Assembly (NCBI RefSeq): GCF_018991925.1
Contig: NW_024748870.1
Location: forward strand, 5,571,193 to 5,635,192
Source: Homarus americanus
Lineage: Eukaryota; Arthropoda; Malacostraca; Decapoda; Nephropidae
Length of the DNA: 64,000 nucleotides
Direction: 5' to 3'
Position numbers and translations under genes: made by a program. The notes under the pieces are model-generated. The model was not told where the DNA came from. It was given only the letters and a program-made list of their open reading frames with translations, and did not search any database. Numbering within the stretch: position 1 is the stretch's first letter; every line of letters begins with the position of its first letter. Of this stretch, positions 35,670-46,870 are shown piece by piece.

Positions 35670-35760
<91 letters not shown>
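35670..35760. repeat. (AT)n, right flank of copy D
   Basis: About 45 AT units with one G near the end. Confidence 0.97.
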
Positions 35761-35761
<1 letters not shown>

Positions 35762-36252
35762 ATGGTTTTTTCATGTGTGTGTGTATGATGGGTCTTTAGA
35801 TCGTATTCATATAACGAGAAAACTATTTGTAAGTTGGCGGGTTGATAGTTAAATAATTGTTTATAATAAATCATAAATGGTGATACTTGAGCTAACTGTG
35901 AATCTATTAAACCCAAACTGGATTGAAGGAGAACACAAGACATATTTTCATGTGTACGTTTGGGACATGAATAATTTCCATAATTTTTTCTGTGGTTCAT
36001 TATTTTTTAATAAATTACGAAATTTTTAAGGTCGATATCTTCGTCGAACAATTTGGTGAGTGACAACGTTATGTCGTATAGATGTTCTCAGCTTTGGGTA
36101 ATGTACTCACGCTGACTACACTTTACAACTAAGTATAAGAGGAGGCAAGTTGTTCACTAATGTATAATATTGTTGATGACAAATGAATTATATAACTTTA
36201 AATAGACAAACCAATTTGAATCCTCGTGTAATCTGTCCCTTTGTTAATTAAT

Positions 36253-36255
<3 letters not shown>
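35761..36255. other. AT-rich spacer
   Basis: Nothing recognised. Confidence 0.6.
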
Positions 36256-36339
<84 letters not shown>

Positions 36340-36349
36340 TATATATATT
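36256..36349. repeat. (AT)n microsatellite
   Basis: About 45 TA units with one CAG interruption near the right end. Confidence 0.97.
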
Positions 36350-36655
36350 GTTGTCTGTTGGTAGGAGTATTGAACTGATTATTATTTAGTCTAGTGTACC
36401 ATAGGATTTGGTTTAATTTTTCTGGGTGGTGTTGTTGTGAGTGTGTCTCGGGTCACGTTTTTTCACCATCCGGTTGAGAGCTTCATGTGTTGTTTGGCCG
36501 CCAGTAAACACAGGATGAACAATAAACCTTCTAAAATCATCATATGTTAATTGTTGGCCCCTAAAGATAATGTAAAAATAGTTAAATACCTGACAAATTA
36601 ATCAGTAAAACACTGAATTATGATTTTGGAAATAGAAGTATATGTAATACAAAAG

Positions 36656-36657
<2 letters not shown>
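36350..36657. other. AT-rich spacer
   Basis: Nothing recognised. Confidence 0.6.

Positions 36658-36744
<87 letters not shown>
36658..36744. repeat. (AT)n microsatellite
   Basis: About 43 AT units. Confidence 0.97.
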
Positions 36745-36746
<2 letters not shown>

Positions 36747-37669
36747 TTTCTCTCTTCAAATACATTTTCCCCACTTTGTGTGGCCCACATTTTTTCCTGT
36801 AAAAGAAATCTCCAGTGCCCCGCAGAGGAAGAACTTGTATGTTAGTATTTCGTTTCACAGTATGTATCACCAGTTTAGTCCGCCATTACCTGCGACACCA
36901 AGCAGTAAGATTATCCTCTCTTTCCCAAGTTTCTTACCCAATGCTGAGGAAGTAATGTGTCTCACCGGTGGAAGGAGCGAAATATGTCAGAAAAACTACA
37001 GCCGGTATTCCACCAAAATAATTATTGTCATCGTATTATCCACATGAACACAGAAACTGTCCTTTTTTAATTAAACTGTTCTTGGTGAAGAAAAATTTAA
37101 CAAATAGACAGGTGAAGAACTGTCTTCATCCTCCTCCTATGGGCTAAGACGAACAGTGTTAACGCTTATCGTCTCAGCTTTCAATATCCGTCATCATTGT
37201 CATAACGCTTCTTGTTAGTAACAACAATGTCCACGGTGGTGTGCAACACTCACCGAGCACTTCATATGTTCTACATAGCATTCTTCTTTTTTTTCAGTAT
37301 CTAAACCTCCAATTATTTTATTTGGTTAATTTATCTCTGAACACGTCTAGAACGCCAGGTCTAAGGATGACAGAGGACAGGAGAGTAAGCGACGCAAAGC
37401 CTTCTAGCGGAGGCGAAGAACTCCACTCCCAAGGTCGCTCTGACTTCGGGTTCTTGAGGAGTCCTATGTTATTCATTGTTCTTTATAATAGCTGGCAACA
37501 TGAGAATATATCTATCTGTCTTACTTAAAACAACAAAGTCGGCGGCCAAATCGGCATAAAAAAATCATATACACACATTCCTAATCGGATGCTTTATCTT
37601 ATGCCCAGGTACAGTGAATCAAACTGCGAAGCATTGAGACTGTAGGGTCGGAAACATGCGCCAGAATGT
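36745..37669. other. Spacer with mildly gene-like composition
   Basis: 37,340-37,460 has higher GC and CpG than its neighbours and lies about 40 bp after a strong polypyrimidine-CAG (37,283-37,297), as an exon might. The frame has no similarity I recognise. Confidence 0.35.
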
Positions 37670-38570
37670 CCTTTGAAGGTCACAGCACCTGCCTGAAGTT
37701 CCGTGAAACATTATAACATCTATCAAAAGTAGCTAAATAGGTCATCATCAGCTGACTGTTCTTGATAAGGTCACACCACGAGCTGAAGCTCCTTATAAGA
37801 TAATGGACCAACCTGGAATTACTTAAAATATCACATCACCTGCCAGAAATCATTAAAAACAAAGCACCACCTGCCATGAGCTTCCAGTATGCTCCCACCA
37901 CCTGCCAGAAGCTTCCAGTATGCTTACACCACCTGCCAAGAGCTTCCAGTAGGCTCACACCACCTGCCAATAGCTTCCATTATGCTCACACCACCTGCCA
38001 ATAGCTTCCAGTATGCGCCCACCACCTGCCAGAAGCTTCCAGTATGCTTACACCACCTGCCAATAGCTTCCATTATGCTCACACCACCTGCCAATAGCTT
38101 CCAGTATGCTCCCACCACCTGCCAAGAGCTTCCAGTATGCTCACACCACCTGCCAATGGCTTACAGTATCTTCACACCAGCTGTCAGAAGCTTCCAGTAT
38201 GCTTACACCACCTGCCAAGAGCTTCCAGAAGGCTCACACTACCTGCCAATTGCTTCCAGTATGCTCCCACCACCTGCCAAGAGCTTCCAGTATGCTCACA
38301 CCACCTGCCAATGGCTTACAGTATCTTCACACCAGCTGTCAGAAGCTTACAGTATGCTCACACCATCTGCCAAAAGCTTCTACAGAGATCACACCAAACG
38401 ACACCACCTGCCAGGGGCTTCTAAGGATATCACACCACCTGCCACAGGCTTCCAAAGATATTATCACACTACCGAAACGTCCTTTAAATGTTGCACCACC
38501 CTGTTAGGGACACGCCACCTGCCTCCAGCTCGTCAAACGTCACATCACTTGACTTTAAGGCTTCCATTAA
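37670..38570. repeat. 31-bp minisatellite with diverged flanks
   Basis: The core (about 37,890-38,380) is built from 31-bp units of the type CACCACCTGCCAAGAGC-TTCCAGTATGCT(C/T)A. Variants CAATAGC, CAGAAGC and CAATGGC recur in a higher-order pattern: the CAATGGC-TTACAGTATC / CAGCTGTCAGAAGC pair appears at 38,150-38,180 and again at 38,305-38,335. Outward on both sides CACCTGCC and GAAGCTTCC words persist at longer, irregular spacing. Because 31 is not divisible by 3, a 255-codon plus frame simply cycles through the phases; it is not a gene. Confidence 0.9.
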
Positions 38571-39191
38571 TGTCACCTCCCCAGTCAGTTACTCATTCAG
38601 GACAGTTTCTTCTCCAGCGGACGTCACAGGTTGTCATGGTGATAAAAGCCAAATAAAAGACGCCAGAATATGTAATCAACGCCACCTAGACATTCCGTCA
38701 ACCTCGCTATGTAACTAATAGAATCAACGTCAGACGAACGTTTCCCCATCTTTTATCTGCAGTGGCGCCCGTTTTGTGCCTGGGAGGTGTCAGGTTGTCT
38801 TGTGTAAGTTGATACAGAAGTTCTCTTTTGTCGTGTGAATAATTGATAACGTTAAGTTGTGTAATAAGGAAAAGCTTATAAACATAACATTCGTCAAGAT
38901 GTCAGTTCACATAGGATCTTGGTGGATTACATTGCGAAGCTTCATGAAACGTTTGATATCAATCTAATATTTATCATCGTCAGTTTCTAAGCTTCACGTG
39001 TAATGTATCATTCAACGAGACTTAATAACACATCCTTATCCAGCCTATGGGGATCTCCACACCTCTCTCACCCACACACTCTGAACCTATACTTCCACCT
39101 TAGTCTTGTTTCCTCCCCTGTCACTTCTCTCTGTTTCCACCTCTGCCATGTATGTTATTATATTTTACTTATTATAGAACTTCTATATGCA
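38571..39191. other. Spacer, nothing recognised
   Basis: No coding or repeat signal. Confidence 0.55.
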
Positions 39192-39397
39192 CAGTCCCCT
39201 TCACTTGTGCGTTTACAGGGACTCGTCATATAAATATTCGACAAATCATTGCAATATTTTCTTAATATTGTTTTAATTTGATTCCATATTGTATTTACTA
39301 TTGTGAGTTTCCTTCTATCGAATATAAACAAACACAGTGCTGGCCACACTGCACAAAGCCTGACGAGCCACTGTAAACGCACTAGTGAAGGGGACTG
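39192..39397. mobile_element. MITE-like element with 37-bp terminal inverted repeats
   Basis: The termini 39,192-39,228 and 39,361-39,397 are inverted copies matching at 34 of 37 positions, starting CAGTCCCCTTCAC and containing GTGCGTTTACAG. The 206-bp length, AT-rich interior and absence of coding are typical of non-autonomous DNA transposons. Each end is flanked by CA (a possible 2-bp duplication); no 8-bp duplication is visible, so the superfamily is undetermined. Confidence 0.8.
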
Positions 39398-39403
39398 CAC
39401 ATA

Positions 39404-39751
39404 TCAGTCTCTACCCAATTCATTCATTCCTTTCTCGGATTTATATATCCCACCTGGGCCACTCTCACCTTTCCATATCCACATCTCAGAAACTTCCAAC
39501 TCTTTGGTTTTGTTATTGCATACATTTATTATGTAGTCGGTAGTAGGCAGCTGCCAAACAGGGAGGTACTGCCGCCTGGGAAGATATTGGAAGCTTAATG
39601 TGTTGTCTAATGGTAGACCCTGCTGCCATATGGCATCACAAAAATTGTGACCAAGTCTCAGGTTGCTGATCTGACTTTCTGCCTCATTTACACACAATTG
39701 CAGGGTCTCAATTGTTTCTCTTAGTTTGACAACACAACATATGTATATCAA
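39404..39751 (-). pseudogene. Coiled-coil-like open frame next to the MITE, unrecognised
   Basis: 115 codons on the minus strand. The N-terminal part (KLRETIETLQL ... ESQISNLRL) has heptad spacing of Leu/Ile suggesting a coiled coil; the remainder contains LPRRQYLPVWQLPTTD. Amino acid make-up is far less biased than in the repeat-derived frames nearby. An RT fragment of the same strand lies about 340 bp upstream on the minus strand, so this could be another part of a retroelement, but order and family are unknown. I do not recognise it. Confidence 0.3.
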
Positions 39752-39784
39752 TTCTCACTATTGATATTTATTTTTTATGGCTCT

Positions 39785-39803
39785 TTATTATTATTATTAT
39801 TAT

Positions 39804-39847
<44 letters not shown>

Positions 39848-39864
39848 AAAAAAAAAAAAAAAAA
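39785..39864. repeat. (ATT)n(AGT)n(A)n compound repeat
   Basis: About six ATT, about fifteen AGT, then A19. Same compound order as at 24.9 and 50.0 kb, here followed by a poly(A) run. Confidence 0.95.
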
Positions 39865-40089
39865 GATGAGCCACCTCTTCATATAGTGTACATTCCAACA
39901 TATCTGAAAGCTTTGCTACACCAAGTATATCTAGTGACAGTTTCCTCGACATCAACATTAATTTCCTCAAACTTCAGTAAAAATTCTTCAGTAATACCTG
40001 TAACGTTCAAAGACAATTTCCGTCTGATTATTTAACCGTTCTTCAAACTGGGACATCCTTCATGTAGTCACGAGATCATTGCTCTTTGT
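39865..40089. other. AT-rich spacer
   Basis: May include diverged continuation of the RT fragment described next; nothing firm. Confidence 0.4.
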
Positions 40090-40340
40090 CATCATCCTCT
40101 ACACACAACAGCCTCTTGCTTCTACTCGCTTGCAGGTTTGATATCACACCTCCCAATTCCTCTCTAGTATTCTGTAGTTCATCCCGTAACTCAACCACTA
40201 CTCCAACATCGTCTGCATACAACAATAACAACAACAACCATATGTTCCACTCCCTGTCAGCTGTTACAAGTCTCCCTCCTCTAACTAAATAACCGGGAAC
40301 GCCTCCCTCACTGATCCATCTTTAAAGACATTCACCTTCA
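40090..40340 (-). pseudogene. LINE reverse transcriptase fragment with YADD box
   Basis: On the minus strand, starting from the high coordinate: VNVFKDGSVREAF (40,334-40,296) resembles the RT block LFNVYMDGVVREV of a common invertebrate LINE group. After one frameshift the frame continues YLVRGGRLVTADREWNIW, a run of six Leu codons, then YADD (40,219-40,208), VGVVVELRDELQ and NTREELGG, the usual helix after the catalytic box; it stops at TGA near 40,089. YADD is the metal-binding catalytic motif of non-LTR reverse transcriptases. Only palm motifs of about 80 residues survive, with a frameshift. The six Leu codons look like a small TTG-repeat expansion inside the domain. Family comparison is from memory. 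Confidence 0.6.
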
Positions 40341-40378
40341 GGGACAGACAAGAGTTTAATGTTATTTTGAAGAAGCAT

Positions 40379-40408
40379 TTGTGTGTGCGTGTGTGTGTGT
40401 GTGTGTGT
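40379..40408. repeat. (GT)n microsatellite
   Basis: About 14 GT units with one CG variant. Confidence 0.9.
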
Positions 40409-41895
40409 TTTATCTAAATGAAAATTTTGAAAATTGCTCATCACTGATTGTTTCATTCAATAAAGACTCTATTTTTTTATATCAAACAAAAATACATTTT
40501 ACTAATCGCTTCCAACTTCTGTTCGTCTTTCTTTCCTTCCTCCATGACCCAGGAGTAAGTCTCTATTCTACTCTATTTATAAAGACAGACAACGACCCTG
40601 GGGAGGTTACACACCCAAGCACCGTCCCAGCCTCAACAACAAACCACTCACTCAATTCTCCGCTTGTACTGACATCTGTACTGCTTCACTCTGCAGAAAC
40701 CCTTCCCTGTTTCTAGCAGATCCTCTCCCACCCTTACCAGTTCTCCTCCTACCCTGCCCCCTCCCTCACACGCAGACATTACAGTTAAGACAAATTGCAT
40801 ACCCACGTGCATCAGCTCTCTGCCTTCAAGCAAATGGATTGGTATGTTCACTCTTTTTAATTTTCTCTCGTGTTTAAAGTTATTAATTTGAAGGTATCCT
40901 AACTTATAGACCAAGTTGTTTAAGGAATATATTTTACTACTTGTGATATTTTTAATTCTTTTAAATAAGTAACACCTTACAATACATCTTGGTTCATGTA
41001 CTAAATTGATATATCTATCTATACATACTGCACTCATTCTCATCAGCTACAACTCTTTCAATAATAAACTAAAAGTAACACACTACACCCTCAGCAGATC
41101 TTAGTCTTCTTATTACTTTCTCTTGTATGTTTTCTTTCATATCCTATTTAAACAAAAGTTTGAGTCATGGAACAATACTGGAGGTCAACTTGGACCATAA
41201 CTCAAAAATTGATTTCGCTCAGAAGACTCTTGACTTTTTGTAGATACCTTCTGTCCCCCACGTCGATCTCCCAGTGACCCAACTTTTAGTCGGTGTCCAC
41301 AGCTTGCCGCCCACCCCCTTCCTGTCCGCGCCATTGATCACACCTACGTCTATCATCTTAGCATCTTTTGACTACTGAATCGTCTTTTGTCATACACTTC
41401 CTCTATATGTTCTTTATCTTATTATTCTATGTTTGACTACGACTCTCAGTGACCTTAAGTGTGATTGAGATTATTTTTACGCCATCGGTCTTCACGACTT
41501 CTCTGATTAAGTCATATTCAACACGTTTATTAATTCCCAGTTACCTACAGCTTGATTAGCTCACTATAAACAGCTGACTACCGACTTATTTCACATTCAT
41601 TATATATTTCCTTCTGATACTGCATTCACTTATATAAATTTTGGGGGTCATCTTTGTTTTTTTTTTGTTTTTTTCGTTTTATGCTTTTAAGAAAACTATA
41701 CTTCCATGTTTCCTTAAAATAAATTTAAGTTTATCTTGCCATCATAACCTTTGACAGCAGCCTCCCTCACCACCTTATCACTCTCCCCCCCAAAAATATC
41801 ATTAACGACCTATGACCTGGCCTGAAAAACACACCATAGGTATAAACAGACAACATAATCTCCTATTTCATGTAAATCCACAATGAAAACGTGGA
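40409..41895. other. Spacer, nothing recognised
   Basis: The 131-codon minus frame at 40,648-41,043 shows no motif I recognise. T-run at 41,660-41,675. No repeat found. Confidence 0.5.
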
Positions 41896-41908
41896 TAAGA
41901 TAAATCTG

Positions 41909-42054
41909 GATAAAATCACACGGGAAAATGGGAACAACGGAGCACCTTAGCTTTCGTCTTTATTCAAGACATCTTCAGTTGCCTCTGAAGATGTCTTGAA
42001 TAAAGACGAAAGCTAAGGTGCTCCGTTGTTCCCATTTTCCCGTGTGATTTTATC
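41909..42054 (+). mobile_element. Perfect 70-bp inverted repeat, relative of the fold-back family
   Basis: Left arm 41,909-41,978, spacer TTGCCT (41,979-41,984), right arm 41,985-42,054; the arms are identical at all 70 positions. The right arm starts CTGAAGATGTC, includes GACGAAAGC, and ends CCCGTGTGATTTTATC, paralleling the copy A right arm in block order and spacing (40-41 bp from GAAAGC to TTATC). AAGATAAATCT (41,897-41,907) and AAGATAATCT (42,055-42,064) flank the palindrome like a target-site duplication with one indel. It is not in an (AT)n tract. A sequencing or assembly fold-back artefact is possible, but the flanking duplication argues against it. Confidence 0.8.
41981..42019 (+). 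ncRNA. Hammerhead-ribozyme-like core in the palindrome
   Basis: Order on +: GCCT (41,981-41,984, stem I), CTGAAGA (41,985-41,991), extra T, GTCTT/AAGAC stem II closing GAATA (41,993-42,007), GAAA (42,008-42,011), GCT (stem III A-G/C-T), H17 = A (42,015), AGGT (42,016-42,019) pairing with GCCT (one G-T wobble). Compared with copies A and B, stem II changes from GTG/CAC to GTCTT/AAGAC and stem I from CCC/GGG to CCT/AGG, both keeping pairing. The TTGCCT spacer supplies stem I only on the + strand. Self-cleavage is untested and stem III would need dimerisation. Confidence 0.5.
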
Positions 42055-42329
42055 AAGATAATCTCCCAATATCAAAATAATCTGTTCAATGTTTCTTCGT
42101 ACTTAAGATCAATATTCCAGACGTTAATTTTTTTACAAGTCTGTGTTCCTATTAACTGTATTAAGTGAGATTCCCACATTAATACTGATGACACCGTCTT
42201 ATTTCTGAAGTGTACAAAATCTGTCTCTCCCAGACACTTAAGGCTAAGCTGTCCAACATCACTTTACGATACAAATACCCTTCAATTTTCATAAAATTCT
42301 TCGTAGTTCACTGGGTTTAATTTGATCAA
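42055..42329. other. AT-rich spacer
   Basis: Nothing recognised. Confidence 0.5.
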
Positions 42330-42690
42330 AATTTATCTCCTGAGCCTAAAAATTAACTTTCTCAGACATAGTTCTCCTCCTATGGTCAGAAATTAACTAC
42401 GCCCTCCCCCCTCCCCCCTCACAGTTTTCATTCTTACATAACAAATTTCCTCTTGTTAAAATTTAACTCCTATACACACGATTGTTGTTACCGGGTTAAA
42501 TATTATCTTTCATACTCACAGTTCTTCTTATGGGGGTTAGTAATTATCTCCTGTACACAAAGTTATATTTTGGTGCTAGAGACTATCTCCTATATACACA
42601 GTTCTCCTAGGGTTAATATCTCATCCTCAACACAGTTCTCCTTAACAGTGTCTCCAATACACAAAGTTCTCCACATATTTACACTGTTGC
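42330..42690. repeat. Decayed ~40-bp tandem array
   Basis: About eight diverged units of the form (A)TTATCTCCTATACACA-AGTTCTCCT-(T)GGGTTA. The clearest units begin near 42,450, 42,506, 42,544 and 42,581. No open frame. Confidence 0.6.
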
Positions 42691-45600
42691 CCTTAGGGAT
42701 TGATATTTCTTAGGTCCCTGACTGAGCCTCGGATTGTTACCCCGCGGTCTTAGAGAATGACTTGAAGCCTCTTTTTCTTAATAAGGTCAATTTCATCCAT
42801 CTACTGTATATATATACTATATTGTTAATGTCAACTTCACTATTTTACACACGCTCATAGTCTTGACCATCAGTCCTTCGATTACCTATATGATAACTCT
42901 CTGAATGGTGTTATAACTAATGTATAGGAAAGACATTGCAGCTTCTTCCCTTAAACTATAACATTTCTTTTTTATATTTAATTTGTACGTGTTTGTAATG
43001 TGTGAGATTCGACAAGATCTCAGGCGTGTATTGGCACAGGTATTGTACAGTATATGATAATACAGGTTGGTAGTTGATCATTGTGGCATTATTTCAGGAC
43101 AGAGGAGAAGTGTTGTTGACGGGAGCAGAATCCTGATGACGTATTTAAGATGTCTGAGTCTATTCTTTTTAAGTTGGAGTCTCCCTTCTCGAGTACAGTA
43201 GTATGACACTTGACGTTATCAAAACAAAAGCCGCTGAAGGAGAGTTCTATTTCGTCGGAGCAAATTTCAATTTATTCTAACACTGACATCCATTTCGACG
43301 TACACAGTAAATCTGGTCTTATGTACAAAATTTTCTCCAGACATCCCACACTTACCTATACGTATATCTTTTCCTCACAAATATTCTCCTAATATTCATA
43401 TACATTCTTTGAGGTCTCTATTATATCTTCATGTACCGTCTATACTTGTATGTTGTTCTATTAACATCTGTCAACGTCTTCCTTTATAGTGCCTTAGTTA
43501 CATTAAAAATTAAATATACCCAAATTCCATATGTCATTGAGTAACTTATTCTATCAGCGCCTTCAGGAACATCATAACCTATTAAATCATCACCTTATAT
43601 ACCTGATTATATATTTATCTATTTCCTATCAACTTGACTTGGTTCCAGGTCCCTTATCTTCAAATAATTCTCCCACGCTTTCATCTTCACGAATATCTTA
43701 GCTCAATAAATAATCCGTTCATTTATCGTATTATATATCCATATCCATCTAGTTATCTATATTTTTCCTACTGACTTCATTTAGTTCTCAGGTCCTTCTT
43801 CCTTTAATAATTCTCCGCCGCCCGCGCCCAGTCGGCCATCTTACGGTGCCAAAGACTCGTCAGTACACCAACCCTCCGTGCCGCCTCGCCCTCGGCCCCC
43901 ACCCCCTCCTCTCTCTCTCTCTTCCTCTTCTTCCTCCTCCTCCTCCTCCTCCTAAAGAGTCAACACCCGCCAGTTTTACCACCGCCACCGCCATCTTCAC
44001 ACCCAGGTCTTATCTCCCTCTCAGTATTATTTCAGCTGTTTTCATATCCCCTCATTTCCCGGCGATGAATGAGGTCTTGCTGGGGCTTATTTACATTTTT
44101 AAGCCCTCGCTGTTTTTTATCCAAACAGTCATTCACTCAGCCATATTCTTCTCTCTCTAAAAAACAAATATTTGTATTCTATTTGTGTTTGTGTTTTTTA
44201 TCGACTTTCGCTTTTTCAAAAACGAGATCCATGATCATTCCTCTTTTGTTCACGGTAGCTGCTCTTGGTGTAGTCTTGTGCCATCACCCTCCAGCTTTCT
44301 TCTCACCTAACATTACTTTACTATCACACCTGCTTTCATGGCTTCATTCTTAACTAACAATATGAAAGAAAAGACGAACAGAAGAGTGAAGATAACTACA
44401 TCTTTTCTTCGGCTTCTTTCTTCCCATTCTTCCTCTTCAATATCCAAGAGAGATGATCAACTTAATACTTCGTTTACCCCCACATATATCAGTGTTTGTC
44501 CTTACAGCACATACTCTCAAGTACCATCTACGACACCGATCTGTCCAGTTCATCTCGTCTTCTTCTTTGAATCAAGACACCTCAAGCACAATAAGTTTTC
44601 ATCCTAAGCATATTGTCTGCCATCTCCTTCAAACAGCGGGATTATGAGATGGGATTAAATCTTGTTAGCTCCTTTATTACCTTCACATCATCAACGACAT
44701 AGCACAGTTATAAATCAGATGTAAAGATCATGAAATCGTAAACATCAAATTCCTGTCTTTTACTAGAACTTCATCAGCGATGGAATAATGGGTCTGAAAC
44801 GGTCGAATTGTAACAACTTTTTTGCCTAATCTAATCTAAGTCGCTGTCTCCAATAAACAAAGAACGTCAGACAATAATACCAAAGTGGAAATGCATCTTA
44901 AGTCCCTTTATTCATATTGGTAAGTGTTCTATACCTCTAGTCTCACCTTCCCTTCCTCCTCGTACAGTACATCCAGCAGGTGTTGTCACTGAGACGATTT
45001 CTAAATATATAGGGAAATCAAGTCTATAGATACATTCCTAGGATGAATTATCCCTCAGTTATAAATAAGTTACTATAAACAATAGGTATATAAAAGTGTG
45101 CGTTTGTCTTTTGTTAATATGGGTTGTCGTCATTGAATATAATATTGATGTGGCAAGTTATGTGTATCTGTGTGTGTGTGGATAAGAATGTACATATGTG
45201 TCTGTGTATGTGTGTATATATATAAATAGGCATGTGTACTGTATGTGTGTGTATACTTAGAATGTACATATATGTGTATGTGTTTATATTTATATCCGGT
45301 TATACTTGTGTGTATCTGTGTGTGATCATGTGTATGTGTATTTCTGTACAGGAGGAGTGTGTCAGTCACCTTCTCCTATAGATTCCTACATGAAAGTTCA
45401 CATACACACAAATTATGAGCCTTACCGTCGTCCATTACCAACCAAACTGACCATCAGCCCAAACCGTATAATTCATGACCTAAGAACAGACTTATAGAGT
45501 AATTAGTAACACAATTACCTGATAGACCACCACCAGTTATGACGCCTTCACCACCTGGCAATTATTACTCCTGTACTTAAGATCTGAAGATACACTTGTA

Positions 45601-45782
45601 CTTATATAGCCAAATAAAATATCAGTTTCCATAAGACAGTAACTTCAAGAACAGTCATGCGTTTAGAAGTTATAATCGACGGTACTATAGCAGATATATA
45701 ACAACGAGGCATGAAATAACAATGTAATTATAAGCAAAGTTAATGTTATGATAATGATTATATAATTAAATTAATCTAATTA
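42691..45782. other. Pyrimidine-rich spacer with one GC-rich patch
   Basis: 43,815-43,995 is GC-rich (CCGCC, CCGCGCCC), then (CT)n/(CCT)n at 43,910-43,953; it could be a promoter or 5' exon, but no start, TATA box or product is recognisable. Elsewhere C/T-rich and AT-rich spacer. Short frames here look random. Confidence 0.45.
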
Positions 45783-45799
45783 TGTGTGTGTGTGTGTGT

Positions 45800-45849
<50 letters not shown>
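45783..45849. repeat. (GT)n microsatellite
   Basis: About 33 GT units with one TA interruption. Confidence 0.97.
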
Positions 45850-45850
<1 letters not shown>

Positions 45851-45890
45851 TTTATACCTGTACCTGTGAATTTGTTTCTCAATGATTAAA

Positions 45891-45974
<84 letters not shown>
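45891..45974. repeat. (ATG)n microsatellite
   Basis: 28 ATG/GAT triplets, with poly-Ile artefact frames on the minus strand. Confidence 0.97.
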
Positions 45975-45976
<2 letters not shown>

Positions 45977-46380
45977 CAATTTACATGACTACATGACTAT
46001 CTGTTAACCAAGTGATCATCATATACTACATTGTTCCAAGTTAATAAAGAGATATAAGACCCATAGAAGAACTTGCAGTATAACACTCCATCCATCCCCA
46101 CAAAACAACAAATAAATTATAATCTATTAACATATCGTAATCACCTATTATTTAGACCATGGCATTAACATACAACTAATGTATTGATAACTTACCGTCA
46201 TTATTGTTATATACCAGGTAGTATTAACATCTATAACCGAAAGAACTATAACATACTATAACCCAAGAATCGTTAAGGACTGGGTAAGGTTAAGGAGTTA
46301 AAATACGTATTTAATAACATGGTTTATCTTAGATTATACACCTATAATAACAACTAACTGGGAATAGGTTAACATATTAT
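45975..46380. other. AT-rich spacer
   Basis: AACATA and ATAAC words recur and may be very old units of the array that follows. Confidence 0.4.
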
Positions 46381-46870
46381 AACACGGCCTCACACACCAT
46401 ACGCTAACGAGTTGCATTACGAGCCATCAGTACATGATAACACGTAATGGCATATCATAACGGAAGCATCATTAATATCTAAGGAACTAGCGATATTATA
46501 ACGTATTCTAGTTGATTTTTCACCAAAGAAGAGTTAACAAACACGTAAGTCAATAATCCATGCACCTACTATCATCAATACAAACCATCGTTAAATAATG
46601 AGGCATATTAATATAACTGTACCATAATAGAACAAGAAATAGGAACATCTTACTACTACTACACACCATAACGTAAGTAACCAATAAGAATCAGTTAATA
46701 ACAAGTACGTCAATATTCCATCATCAATTACCATCATTACAAATCATCGTCTCCTGTTAACACATAGCAACATAACCGATGTAACCAGGTAACCAGGTAA
46801 CTTATAACACCATTACACATCATAACGGAAGTAATCATCAAGAACCAGGTAATAACAGGTAGGTCTACCC
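46381..46870. repeat. Degenerate ~155-160-bp tandem repeat
   Basis: The word pair ACACGTAAGTCAATAATCCA (46,541) / ACAAGTACGTCAATATTCCA (46,701) / ACAGGTAGGTCTACC (46,855) recurs at spacings of 160 and 154 bp. ACACCATAACGTAAGTAA (46,665) and ACATCATAACGGAAGTAA (46,816) give about the same period, as does CATATCATAACGGAAGCA (46,451) less exactly. At least three diverged units; a satellite-like fossil. Confidence 0.6.

Noticed and set aside
37889..38656. 255-codon plus frame of repeated LPVCSHHLP-type peptides
   Set aside because: Produced by a 31-bp minisatellite that cycles through all frames; not a protein repeat under selection.
40648..41043. 131-codon minus frame upstream of the RT fragment
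   Set aside because: I looked for endonuclease or N-terminal RT blocks and saw none; composition is not clearly coding.
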